From NCBI GenBank assembly GCA_003550325.1, contig QKWP01000443.1:191763-255762 (forward strand): a stretch of 64,000 bases of DNA. The letters run 5' to 3'. The notes under the pieces are model-generated. The model did not search any database and was not told the origin of the DNA. It was given only the letters and a program-made list of their open reading frames with translations. Below, one piece after another: positions 44,059-54,829 of the stretch. Source of the DNA: Gigaspora rosea (taxonomy: Eukaryota > Glomeromycota > Glomeromycetes > Diversisporales > Gigasporaceae). Position numbers and translations under genes: made by a program. Positions within the stretch are counted from its first letter, which is position 1, and every line of letters starts with the position of its first letter.

Positions 44059-45004
44059 TAACACTATATGTAGTTAAGGTTAATTTGGTACTATCATGAT
44101 GCAATTGTTAGAATTTGAATTGTGTTAACATTCTTGATTATAACTTGCTTATCGATATTTTAGTCTTAATATTTTTGACAAATTGCATATCTAATCAAAA
44201 GCGTTAAAGCATATCATATTGCTACATTAGTTTTAGCACATTGATCACATTTTGGAAGATTGACATAAAATTACAAACTAAAAAAATCGACGAGAAAATT
44301 AATAATTATCAAATAATCTGGATGGCAAATATTCCAACCAAAAATTTACAAAAAAGGAAAAATCAGAAATCAATAATCTAAATTTTTAGTGGAATGTAAT
44401 TTATCTTAGTATTTGCTAATATATTATTGTTCTTTTATTAATATTACAACCCTTTTTTTTATCTATCATGGAATGTTTGTTCTGTTCTTGCACTTGTTCT
44501 TGAATTATGACCATTATACAAAATGCTTTCAAATTCGTTAGCATATATTAGATAATCAAACAACAAAAGCAAATTTGGAAAATTTACATTTCATGATTTT
44601 AAGAGAGTTGCGTTAATGATTAACAAATTTTTCGTTCTCATCTTTGATAATAAGAGATTATCATTAATCTGCCCAATAAAAATCCTATGAAAAAAATTGA
44701 AAAATGCCAAATATTGAGTAAATAGATTTGCAAATTTGTATCGGGCCACCGATATTTACGCCTAAAAAGCAATTTTTACATTGGTTGTTAATAGCATTTG
44801 TAATTTCATTCTACAGATAATCGCATTTTTTTAACAGTCATATGTCTTATTATACTATAGTACTAGTCACATTAACAGATCACAGGACAAGCAACAAGCT
44901 AAGAATTAGGTGCTCGAATTACCATTCAGAAGCATTCAAGATGGTCCATGCGATATAGACAGGTGAAAATTAAATCTTAATATGGTCTATGCGACGATAG
45001 ACAG
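44059..45004. other. no supported gene
   Basis: AT-rich. A short direct repeat ATGGTCYATGCGA...ATAGACAGGTGAAAATTAA occurs at 44941-44973 and 44982-45016 just before the kinase relic. No coding match seen. Confidence 0.45.
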
Positions 45005-45261
45005 GTGAAAATTAAGCACCAAGTGACGAATAATATCATGTGGACCAATCAAGATCTAAGATTTTGCATACATATGCCATTCTGGCCCATCCTAAAGCTA
45101 TCACTACATGATATGCATCACTTCATTTCTGGTATATCACTCCATGCCTGGTATACTAAAAAAATTATGCCAAAAGTACAAGAAGAATGGCTTGAAAAAG
45201 CTATTTCCGATGGGCATATCGATTATGTCAAATATAATAATTTTGCTAACCCTATTAACAT

Positions 45262-45921
45262 CAGGGATGGTAAATGACCTGGTCATTTGCCAATTTTTCA
45301 AATGACCTTAAATGACCTCAAAATGATCGGTCATTTGAGGTCATTCAAATTTTGGGTCATTTGGAAATGACTTGTGACCAAATGACTACGGACATTTCCA
45401 AATGACCGGGTCATTTGGTCATTAGGTCATTTTACATTTAGTTAATATCTTACCAATCACGTCGATTATTAATAGACATGCCATTTGTAAATTCAAAAAT
45501 GATTTATGTAATTTTGTAATCGGTAAATTATTATTCACGAACTTTTTTTTTAATAAAAAAAAAGTAAATACATTATCTTTTGTCTGGTATTTTTTTCTTA
45601 ATCACTTTATACCTTATATGATTCAATTAGATTGTCGCTTTTTAATTATTTAGCCAAAATACAAATGCCATTTATTTATCAAATAAAATTGGTCATTTGG
45701 AGTTGTCAACCATTTATCACGTATAATAATAATTATTGAATAGCATCTAGCAATGTTTCGTTTTACAGAGAACAATAATCAATTATATTGGCTAAAGTTA
45801 TTAGATAATCAATTAACCAAGTTAAATGACCTTCTTAAGTCATTTGAGCTGTGAAATGACCAATGACTAGTCATTTGTCATTTGAGTCATTTGGGTCATT
45901 TAAAGTCATTTACTATCTCTG
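45262..45921. mobile_element. hAT-type MITE inserted in the kinase glycine-loop exon
   Basis: A 660-bp element with ends CAGGGATGGTAAATGACC and (reverse complement) CAGAGATAGTAAATGACT, and multiple subterminal GGTCATTTG/CAAATGACC repeats. The flanking octamers ATTAACAT (45254-45261) and ATTGACAT (45922-45929) are an 8-bp duplication with one change. Excising the element with one octamer joins NPIN to IGVGGFGKV in frame, which shows where the exon was cut. Confidence 0.92.
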
Positions 45922-46188
45922 ATTGACATTGGTGTAGGAGGTTTTGGAAAGGTTTTTAAATATGAATGGAAAGACTGTGAAATAACAGTTGCTCTTAAAT
46001 GTCTTAAAGTTTATACAAGCATAAATGAAAAATCATATTGATAAGGTATTAATTTGTTATATAGAAACCATAATTGCGATTGTAGATTAACAATTTCTAT
46101 AATTCTTATAATTAGCTTAAACTATTATGAAGAGTTTAGTGCCATCCAAACATTATTACATTTTATGGAGTTACAAAAGGTGATTAAG

Positions 46189-46332
46189 CAGTGTTGGGCA
46201 ATATGGACGTTTGGACATATTAAAAATAATATGGACAAATATGAACATAGTAATTTATGGACATGGACAAATAGGTTTGAACTTAGTCCAAATTTTTTAA
46301 AAAATATGGACATATACCAAGTGCCAACACTG
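46189..46332. mobile_element. small CAGTGTTGGGCA MITE within the kinase relic
   Basis: A 144-bp element with inverted ends CAGTGTTGGGCAATATGGAC and (reverse complement) CAGTGTTGGCACTTGGTATA. Internal ATGGACA words repeat. It follows the exon ending FYGVTKG, probably in an intron or gap. No convincing target duplication remains (TGATTAAG and GTAAGAAG). Confidence 0.65.
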
Positions 46333-47179
46333 GTAAGAAGTGATTTATAATTTGAAGGCATCAAATAATAATGTTAAAAAATTTCCATCAAATTGAATAT
46401 ATTGACAGCTACGGGAATTATAATATGATTTTGGAATATGCTGATGAAAGAACTTTACAAACAAATTTAAAAACAAATTTTACAAAATTGCAATGGGCAA
46501 ATAAACTGTGTATTGCTGAGGAAATAACATTTGGACTTCTATTTTTACATAATAAGGTAAATATAATACTATGTATATTTTACGTATTTGTTTTATTTAT
46601 TAACATACTTTAATTATTATATTTTAATAATTTAGCATTCGAATAACATTTTAATTCATAAAAGACAACCTAAAATTACAGATTTTGGACTATCAAAGCA
46701 AATGAATAAAATGTATATGACTTCGAATTCAATTGTTCATGGAATGCTGGCATATATCGAACCTAAGTGCTTTATCGATTCCAAATATAAACGTGATAAA
46801 AGATCTGATATCTATAGTTTTGGACTAGTTCTCTGGGAAATTTCAATTGGCAGACCTCCATTTCAAACCTTTCAATCCAGAGATTCACTTGTTATTCACA
46901 TATTTCAAGGAAATAGAGAAAAGGTTCACCATCTCTATATATCGAACTTTATAAAAAATGTTGGAACAACGATCCTGAAAATCGTCCAAAACAAAAGTAA
47001 TTCTCAATATTTTAAAGCAACTTATTCCTAGCGAAACTTTGTATCAAACTGATCCTATCGAAACCTTATCTGAGAATATCGAAATTTCCTCAAGTCATTA
47101 TAACAATATAGCACTTGCAAATTCATTGAAATTACAACATAATCTCCTCTTTATTTAACTAACACGATGAATTCAAATA

Positions 47180-48330
47180 TTTCAGTACAAGATATAAGTA
47201 CCTTGAGGATTTGAAAAAAGCAGCACGCAAATATTTTAAGCAATCAAATTTCTCAAAGCTTTAGAGCTTTTTGAAGAAATTCTTAAAAACAGTTAGCATA
47301 GTTCTAATGATCAACAAAGCACCTCAATCTGGGATCTTTCATATAATAAATGTGGACTGGAAAATTTAAACGAGTTAACTAAGGTGCTTTACAAAAACTC
47401 TACACTGACTTTTTTGGATCTTCATTGTAATGAACTTGATCCGAAGGAGGAAAAGCATTGGCAGATGCACTTTGGAAGAACTCTACGCTAACTTCTTTGA
47501 ATCTTTACTATAATAATCTTGGATCTGAAGAAGGAAAAATATTAGTAGATGCACTTTGCAAGAACTCCACGCTAACTTCTTTGAATCTTTACTACAATAA
47601 TCTTGGATCTGAAGGAGGAAAAGTATTAGCAGATGCATTTTGTAAGATCTCCACACTAAAAGATTTGAATCTTAGAGATAATAACCTTGGATCCGAAGGA
47701 GTAAAAGCATTAGCAGATGCACTTTGCAAGAACTCCACACAAAAAGATTCGAATCTTAGAGGTAATTATCTTGGATCTGAAGGAGTAAAAGCATTGGCAG
47801 ATGCATTTTGCAAGAACTCCACACTGGAAGATTTGAATCTTGGTTCAAATGAAATTGGATCAAATGGAGGAAAAGCATTAGCAGATGCACTTTGCAAGAA
47901 CTCCATGCTGATTTCTTTAAATCTTTACTATAATAATCTTGGATCGGAAGGGGGAAAAGCATTAGCAGATGCACTTTGCAAGAACTCCACACTGAAAGAT
48001 TTGAATCTTAGCAGTAATTGGATAGGGTCAGGAGGAAAAGCATTAGCAGATGCACTTTGCAAGTTACACATTGAAAGAATTGAATCTTCATAACAAAGCA
48101 TTAGCAAATGCACTTTGCAAAAACTCCATACTGACTTCTTTGAATCTTTATTATAATAATCTTCCAAAGGAGGAAAAGCACTAGCAGATGCACTTTGCAA
48201 GAACTCCATGCTAACTTCTTTGAATCTTGGCTTGAATGAACTTGATCTGAAGAAGGAAAATTATTAGCTAATACACTTTGCAAGAACTCTACACTGATTA
48301 AATTATATATTTATAATAATTAGATCGGGT
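47180..48330 (+). pseudogene. TPR-like plus leucine-rich-repeat tail of the kinase relic
   Basis: Downstream and same-strand continuation of the kinase. After KQLIPSETLYQTDPIETLSE (47020-47080), a TPR-like helix pair YLEDLKKAARKYFKQSNFSK is followed by ALELFEEILKN in a shifted frame. Then WDLSYNKCGLENLNELTKVL leads into RNI/NLRC-type leucine-rich repeats of 28 residues with the pattern ALCKNSTLTSLNLYYNNLGS, EGGKALAD. Seven good units lie in one frame (47458-48050). Three to four further worn units (to about 48300) are out of frame. Adjacent units are very alike at DNA level (84-bp period), so the array has probably been homogenised or recently expanded. LRRs of this kind bind proteins or ligands in a horseshoe. 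No other intact copy is in the window. Confidence 0.85.
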
Positions 48331-48519
48331 TTAAATTAATATCAAGCAATTCAAATATTGAAATAATTCAAGACTATTGATAAATATTATTTATAAAATA
48401 AATTAATTATGTAAATTATGAATTTAATGTAAAAGCTGTTAATGTAAAAGCTGTAAATTGATAGTTGTATATCTCTAAGTTATTAAATAAAAAATTTATA
48501 TTTATTAAAGTAATAAAAG

Positions 48520-48560
48520 TAGAAAGAGAAAAAGAGAGAGAGAGAGTGTGTGTGTGTCTA
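48520..48560. repeat. (AG)n(TG)n microsatellite
   Basis: AGAGAGAGAGAGAG runs directly into TGTGTGTGTG. Confidence 0.9.
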
Positions 48561-48685
48561 TGTAATAGCAAATACTAAGAAAGAGACTATGTAATATCAA
48601 ATATTAAGAGTAGATATGCAATGTATAACAAAATCAAGAAAGAGACTATATAATAGCAAATACTAGTATTTGATGTATATTAATA

Positions 48686-49049
48686 TATAGGAATAGAAAC
48701 CAGGCAAATCAAAAATTTTCAAAATTGAGTTTTATACTTAACTAATATAAAAACTTGTAAAGAATATTTTTTACTTAATAATGAACCTTTTGATTAATTA
48801 ATAAAAATTTAAGATACTTGTGTTTAAAAAATTTGGTTGAAAATCATCCAATCTTAATTAAACAGAAATAATCTATTTTTATATTATACAACGCTTTCTG
48901 AATAAGACTGATTAAGACCGATCAAGACCAAATGGATTCAAATTGTTGATCATTGTTTATGTGAGTTTGTATAACATAACACTAAAAATTATGTTATCTC
49001 AAAAACTCTAATTTATCGATTTTCCTGGTTTCTATTGATGGCCCCATAT
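48686..49049. mobile_element. MITE, GTAGAAACCAGACAATTTG family, copy 2
   Basis: Left ATAGGAATAGAAACCAGGCA and the reverse complement of the right (TATGGGGCCATCAATAGAAA followed by CCAGG) pair with each other and with the copy at 3000-3361. Confidence 0.65.
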
Positions 49050-49559
49050 ATAGATTTAATACAAATGGGTTTTTTGTCTTGAAGATGACTCTATGATACT
49101 AGAAAATTTTTTTGAGTAAATTGTATATAGATTGTGTAACCAAAACAACCCAAACTTGATTTTTTGCTATTTTAAAAATGATTTTTACAAAACTTTTTTG
49201 TTATTGGATAAAATTAATAGTAAAATATTTATTTGCTATATTGATCATTTTATTAGATTTAAAGTCAAATTTTCAGACTTTCATAACTCATTTTAATATT
49301 AAGTAAACTGGTTATAAATTAAGGCTTAACAAAATCTCAATTTTGGTTTGGGACCTTGGAACCCTATTTTCAAGGCAAAGACCTCAAATTAGCAAATATT
49401 TAATACCAAATATATCAGTTACATCTACTTAAATTTTAATATTAAATTTAAATTGAAAATAAGAACTACATTTAATTTTATAAAAATGTATTCATATTTG
49501 ATAAAAACTATATCTAATACCTAATTTAATACTAATAAATTGTATGGATGAATTGATTA
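49050..49559. other. AT-rich stretch, no gene seen
   Basis: Nothing recognisable. Confidence 0.5.
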
Positions 49560-49803
49560 AAACGAAAAGAACTGCACGCATTTGATATCATAGTTGGACG
49601 CATTCCAGCGCTAATAGTGCTAGATATTCAAACATTATTAAGAGATATATAGCATACATCAGTGCGTTTGATGTATAATTAAAGAGATATATAGCATAAT
49701 CAGTGCGTTTGATGTATAATTGAAAGAGAAATACATTAGTGCGATTGATGTATAATTGACAGAGATATATATAGCATACATCAGTGCATTTGATATATAA
49801 TTA
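49560..49803. repeat. 40-bp tandem repeat, AGCATACATCAGTGCGTTTG units
   Basis: Four units of GAGATATATAGCATACATCA followed by GTGCGTTTGATGTATAATT (49650-49800), preceded by GAACTGCACGCATTTGATAT and GACGCATTCCAGC. A related locus at 34150-36556 (ACTGCACACATGC, GATGCATTCCAGCCC) received the solo LTR. Confidence 0.8.
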
Positions 49804-50170
49804 GCGTTAGCTGGTGGTTTCCCACCTGCATAAATGCAGGCCGGCTGTTAGCCAGAAGCTTTAAAGTCACATGATCTTGACCGGTGGTTTCCCACCTGCA
49901 TAATGCAGACCGGCCGTAAAAGACGTTTAAGCTGCACAAAATGGCAGGATTCTACGTGAGGGAGGGTAGGGTAGGGTGCGAAATTGCTTTGCCTCTTGAA
50001 AGGCTGCTGTCGTGCTGCCCTGCTGCTCCCCCGTTTTATATTTGCATGTTGTTGTCATATGTTCCTGCTAAATCTGGTTATATTAGTATTCACGCCTAAA
50101 CCCGGAATTAGAAATTTCATTAAATTTCTATTTATCTTCCTCCTTGCATATACTGGATTCTCTTGTTAGA
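49804..50170. repeat. GC-rich patch with duplicated hairpin
   Basis: TGGTGGTTTCCCACCTGCAT occurs twice (49812 and 49880), each followed by a CCTGCATAAATGCAGG-like hairpin and a RCCGGC end. Then come GGGAGGGTAGGGTAGGGTGCG and a 61-codon Cys/Leu-rich frame (49984-50169) with no domain. Composition differs sharply from its surroundings. It could be the end of a retroelement or a structured RNA; not identified. Confidence 0.5.
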
Positions 50171-50859
50171 ACTGGGATCACTCATGTGATCGTAGCATCA
50201 CTGCTTAGCCATCTTTTCGATATGTTGACCTACTGCCAACTTGAATTAATCATAATATAAAAAAAAATTTCACTAATATATTTATGTTTTTATAGTATTG
50301 ATTTAAAGACAATACCAAAATTTATAATTTAATTTGGCCTTTAATATATATATATTCCATATACTGTATACTCTAAAGTACTGCTATCTTAAGTAGCATG
50401 AATTTTAATCACAGTATGCTTATAAATGTACAATAAAAACATAGAATTTTAATGGCTAAGAGGAGTAACAAACAATAGGTGATTTTTTAAAAGGGTCAAA
50501 AAAGTTGAAATTATATATAAGGAACCTGACCAAATATATATTAAAAAGTGAAACAGAATAGGCCTCAAATAAAATAATTAGATAATTAATAACATGGTTC
50601 TAATCAAATGAAGATTTTTTTATACTATTTAGAGATCAAAAAACCATATACTCTATTATACAAATATAAATATATTATTAGTATTCAAAATAATATTTAT
50701 AGAAATATGAATTAATTGAAAATTTTGTATGTATGTCATTTAATAGCAAGCAAATATACGCTCTATTATGTAAACAAGACTATATTCCTGATATACAAAA
50801 AAATGTTTACATAGAAATACATCTAACTATAGAATTAAAGTTATCAAACTTTAAATATA
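50171..50859. other. AT-rich stretch, no gene seen
   Basis: Nothing recognisable. Confidence 0.5.
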
Positions 50860-51090
50860 TAATATCGCAGATGATCATAAAATCAGATAATAGTAAAATT
50901 TGGAGGTCTTAATTTGAAATATAAGTTCTACTAAAATCTACCTATACTCTTTTATTAATAACCCTAACCTTAAATCCTAACTAAACTATAAAAAAAAAAG
51001 CAGGCAAAAAGGCCCTAAAAAATTTTAAAAGTTGATATAAAATATATTCAAATTTTACTATTATCTGATTTCATGATTATGCATAATATA
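50860..51090. mobile_element. small foldback with telomere-like centre
   Basis: GATGATCATAAAATCAGATA followed by ATAGTAAAATTTGGA at the left is inverted at the right as TCAAATTTTACTATTATCTG and ATTTCATGATTATGC. The centre has AATAACCCTAACCTTAAATC. Boundaries approximate. Confidence 0.6.
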
Positions 51091-51254
51091 TAATAAATAT
51101 ATTAATGTATTATATAAGAGAGTTTCCAGAAATTAGCTGATTTCTGTGTAGTGGGTAGGTTAGCTAAAGTTTAGGTATAATTCTGGTCAAAATTCTGGTC
51201 AAATGTTACAAAATTATTTTTAATCAAAATAATAGATTTATTAAAATATTTAAT

Positions 51255-51568
51255 GATTAATAACTTTTGATCTACTGGATCAATTTTGATGATTTAACTA
51301 CCAAAATAATCCTCTTTATGAGAGGATTCTAGCAAGCTCAAATTATTAAAATATAATTGCTGAATCTTAAAATTGAATAGATTTGTGTTACTTTAGAAGT
51401 TTTATAATTTATTAAAAAATTATAAACTATTTATAGTAAAATAGTCTATTCTGACTTTAGAATTATATATTTGGATATTTATAATTTAGGCTTTCTAGAA
51501 TCATCTCATTGAGAGTATTATTTTGGTAGTTAAATCATCGAAATTGGCCTAATAGATCAAAAGTAAAA
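51255..51568. mobile_element. foldback of the GATTTAACTACCAAAAT module
   Basis: TAACTTTTGATCTACTGGAT and CAATTTTGATGATTTAACTA at the left return inverted at the right (TAGTTAAATCATCGAAATTG, CTAATAGATCAAAAGT). The arms carry CTCTTTATGAGAGGATTCTA. The same module recurs at 53190-53990 and, more diverged, near 32070-32340. Confidence 0.65.
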
Positions 51569-51655
51569 TTTAATTCGTGATTCGCCTATAATTAGTAGGA
51601 TACATAATAAATTTTGGAGCAAATTACTATATTAATTTACTAAATTTGGAGGTTG

Positions 51656-52725
51656 GCTAAAGCAGAGCGAGTTTTGATTGTCTACATGCATGATATCGAT
51701 CAGTGAATTATTATCTACATTTATGAACAAATTTTGGTATTTTTTATATCTTTTAGCAAAGGTTTCTCAACAGCTATGTAATTAAACTTAATAAAAATTT
51801 TTTATTAAATTCTACAAACTTGCAGAATTGATTCATTGAGTTTGGCCTGGTAGATATTGAGAAATATTTGTTTAAAGTTTAAAAAAAATTATCGAAATCT
51901 AAGAGAAATACAGATACGATTATGTTTTTTAAAATTTAAATAAAAATTTCTCGATAATTACTAAACCAAATTTAATGAAAATTTTTTTATTATAATTCAA
52001 CAAAATTGTAGAATTAAAATAAAAAAAAATAATCGAATTTGGATTGGTAGTTGTTGAGGTATATTTATTGAAAGCTAAAAAAATTTTAACTGCAGCTTTT
52101 CTTTAACAGATGCTTCAATTTTATACAAGATTACTTGCATTTACTGATAAAATTTGATTAATATTTTTTTTTATTTAGTTCTATAATCTTATAGAATTAA
52201 AATAAAAATATTGAACGAATTTGATTAGTATGTATTGAATAATCTTCGTTAAATTTTAGCACCTATAAAAGAAAGTTACGGCTAAATTTCTTTGAAGTTT
52301 TAATCAATATTTCTCAACAACTACAAATCCAAGTTCGATAAATTCTTTTGCTTTAATTCTACAGGCTTGTAGAATTAAAATAAAAAAATTTTCATTGAAT
52401 TTGGTTTAGTAATTATTGAGAAATTTTTTTATCTAAATTTTAAAAAATGATCATAGCTATATCTGTATTTCTCTTAAGATTTTGATAATTTTTTTAAACT
52501 TTAAACTAACGTTTCTCAATAACTACCAGGTCAAACAAATAAATCTTTTTTTATTCCAATTCTGCAAGCTTGTAGAATTGCATAAAAAACTTTATTAAGT
52601 TTAATTACATAGCTATTGAGAAACCTTTTCTAAAAGATATAAAAAATACCAAATTTTGTTCATAAATGTAAATAATCATTCACTGATCAATATTATGCAT
52701 GTAGACAAAACTCGCTCTGCTTTAG
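51656..52725. mobile_element. foldback with GCTAAAGCAGAGCGAGTTTTG ends, modular inside
   Basis: The two ends are almost identical inverted copies of GCTAAAGCAGAGCGAGTTTT, then GTCTACATGCATGATAT and AGTGAATTATTATCTACATTT. Between them, hairpins around TAATTCTACAAGCTTGTAGA-type words alternate with TTTGGTCTAGTAGTTATTGAGA-type arms, the same layout as in the giant foldback at 28898-33122. Five to six hairpins. Non-coding. Confidence 0.8.
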
Positions 52726-52741
52726 CTGATCTCAAAATATG

Positions 52742-53081
52742 GAAATCTGGCTGTTCCTCTTTCTAAAAGTTTTTTTTGTCAATTAAACCTTTAATGTTTA
52801 TCTAATAAACATTGTAGAGCTAATTTTTCTGATTCTAATAGTAGTAAAACCATTAAAATTGACCTATAATATTATGAGAAATGAGCATTTTAATCTTCAC
52901 GACTATATGTATTTTTCTTTAAATAACAAAAAAAAACATATAGTTGCGAAGATTAAAATGCTTATATCTTATGATTTTACTACTATGGAATCGGAAAAAT
53001 TAGCTTTACAACTTTTATTAGATGTATATTAAAAGTTTACTTGACAGAAAAAAACTTTTAAAGGAGGAACAGCCAGATTCC
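52742..53081. mobile_element. 340-bp hairpin element, AATCTGGCTGTTCC ends
   Basis: GAAATCTGGCTGTTCCTC at the left and its inverse at the right (GAATCTGGCTGTTCCTCC), with paired arms GTAGTAAAACCATTAAAATT-like and CATATAGTTGCGAAGATTAA around an axis near 52920. Non-coding. Confidence 0.75.
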
Positions 53082-53179
53082 AACATTTACTAAAAAACTT
53101 ATCTTTATTTATCCCCACTTTTTACTATATATTACATATATGATTTCTATTATCTATAGGCAAATTATGAATTAATTTT

Positions 53180-53995
53180 TAATTGTTAATAAATTTTGAC
53201 CTACAAATCAATTTTTATAATTTAACTACCAAGATAATTCTTTCATTAAGAGGATTCTAGTAAGCCTGAAATCATGAAAAGTCAATTATTGAACCTTATT
53301 ATCAAAATAGATTTGTTTTACTATAAAAAGTTATAATTCTTTAATAAATTATAAAACTATTATAGTAATACAAATTTATTCCAATCTCAGAATCTAGTAA
53401 TTAGATTTTAATAATTTTGGTTTGATAGTATTCTCTTAATAAGAGAATTCCAAAAGCCAAAAATTATTAAAATCTAATTACTAGATTCTAAAATTAAAAA
53501 GATTTGTATTACTGCAAAAGTTTTATAAGAGGATTCTAGCAAGCCAAAAATTATTAAAATCTAATTACCAGATCCTAAGATTAAAAAAGATTTGTATCAC
53601 TATAAAAGTTTTATAATTTATTAGAGAATTATAAACTATCTATAGTAAAACAAATCTATTTAATCTAGGTGAGTTTTAACCACTCTAGTAGGTTTAGGTT
53701 GCAGATTAGCTAAGTTGTATTACTATCTACAGTCTGAGTCTTGATTCTTGTAAATATAATTTGTAATTCATAAAACCCCTAGAGGTTTTATTCTCAAATT
53801 ATTAATAAAGACAGAGGCAAAACCTCACCTTAACACCAAAAAAAAAAAACAAACAAATCTATTTAGATCTTAGAAACCTGTGATTGGATTTTTATAAATT
53901 TGAGCTTGCTAGAATTCCTAATTGTGAGGATCATTTTGGCAATTAAATAATCAAAATTGGCCTAGTAAATCAAAAGTTATTTACTATTAAATATT
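53180..53995. repeat. tandem and inverted copies of the GAGGATTCTAGCAAGC module
   Basis: Phrases AAGAGGATTCTAGTAAGCC, AAAATCTAATTACTAGATTC and GATTTGTATTACTATAAAAG recur about five times in both orientations, related to 51255-51568. A 184-bp retroposon is inserted at 53667. Confidence 0.6.
53667..53850 (+). mobile_element. 184-bp poly(A)-tailed retroposon
   Basis: Begins AGGTGAGTTTTAACCACTCT and ends AACCTCACCTTAACACC followed by A12. The flanking duplication AAACAAATCTATTTA(G)ATCT lies at about 53648-53666 and 53851-53870. It contains AATAAAGA upstream of the tail. A TTAGCTAAGTTG word resembles an A box, but no good B box is visible. It could be a short SINE or a retroposed transcript. Confidence 0.65.
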
Positions 53996-53999
53996 ATAT

Positions 54000-54620
54000 C
54001 TAACTTTTTAGTGAAGAAAGAATGAAAATCAAAACTACTTCAGCTTTAGTTTCTAATTTATTAGAGCAATTTTTAATAGAAGTAGCAAATTAATTTTTTT
54101 TAGCTCAAATTAATTCCATAGTTCAAATCATTCTTGCAAATTTTTATTGCATAAGAATTAGATAAAAAAGAATGAATGAAAGCATTTAATTATTATCAAT
54201 AATTAGCAGAAATAGAACATGTTATTTTGAATATTGTTATATTGAAATTAAAATATAAATATATAGCTTTTATTTCTTATTAAAAGTTTGATAATAGGGA
54301 ATATTTATATTGGGTTTTATTATTATAAAAAAATTAAAATTAATAAAATTAAATATAAGATATTTATTTATTATAAAAATTTAATAAGATGAAGCTCACT
54401 AGTGGAAGATCTTATATTGGCTATTGGTATAAAATAGAATTGGAGTAGAAAGGTATAAATACAAGCTACTTACTAAAGAACTTTTTATATCTAGTATTTT
54501 TATAGAAATGGAATTAATTGAAATAGATATCCTAATAGAATATATTATATTGGTACAAGAAATTGTTTTTGAAAAATTGTTAATATTGCTTTTGAATAGT
54601 ATTAAAATTAGCTATTATTG
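54000..54620 (+). pseudogene. Sel1-repeat protein relic
   Basis: Short fragments in several plus-strand frames line up with the Sel1 relic at 62.8 kb: SALVSNLLEQFLIEVAN, AQINSIVQIILANFYCI, then KAFNYYQQLAEIEHV-like and EAHSGRSYIGYWYKIE. In related fungal proteins the order is LLDILEQFLIKN..., INPMVQIVLASCYF..., KAFIYYKKSAE. Heavily broken by stops and frame changes. Sel1 repeats form protein-binding solenoids and often follow a kinase domain in these fungi. Confidence 0.6.
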
Positions 54621-54829
54621 AAAAAAAATGCTATTAGAGAAAAGATAATTTTTTATTAGATACTATATGCAAAATTTAAAAAATAGTTAAAGGTATGTTT
54701 CTACTATTATTAAAAAATTATCATAACTGAAATTGTTATATAAAAATGTTACAACTAAGATTGTAAAGAGTTTTACAAAAAATTGTTATTAAATAAGGTA
54801 TTTTAAACAATCTTAGTTTTTAGTTTCAA

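Larger units (their letters stand above)
45005..47130 (+). pseudogene. TKL-type protein kinase pseudogene (N-terminal half of kinase-TPR-LRR gene)
   Basis: Serine/threonine kinase of the type hugely expanded in Glomeromycotina. In order: EEWLEKAISDGHIDYVKYNN (45183), then across an inserted MITE NPIN and GVGGFGKVFKYEWKDCEI (glycine loop), VALKCLK (catalytic Lys), HPNIITFYGVTKG (46144), YGNYNMILEYADERTL, KLQWANKLCIAEEITFGLLF, LHNK, an intron (46556 GTAAATA to TTTAG before 46637), HSNNILIHKRQPKITDFGLSK (DFG kept), MTSNSIVHGMLAYIEPKCF, YKRDKRSDIYSFGLVLWEIS, GRPPFQ, and, after a frame change near 46930, LYIELYKKCWNNDPENRP. No HRD catalytic-loop motif is seen between LHNK and HSNN. A stop follows INEKSY at 46040 and frame changes are clear, so it is a pseudogene even without its two MITEs. 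The start is uncertain; the first 58 codons from 45005 match nothing I know. Confidence 0.88.
51571..53177. mobile_element. AATTCGCCTATA foldback hosting other foldbacks
   Basis: Left TAATTCGTGATTCGCCTATA and the right end (inverse: AATTCATAATTTGCCTATAG) resemble the 3555-4090 element. Inside are 51656-52725 and 52742-53081. Confidence 0.55.

Noticed and set aside
47756-48283. Minus-strand frames across the LRR array
   Set aside because: Antisense shadows of the 84-bp repeat unit; the plus strand has the clear LRR consensus.
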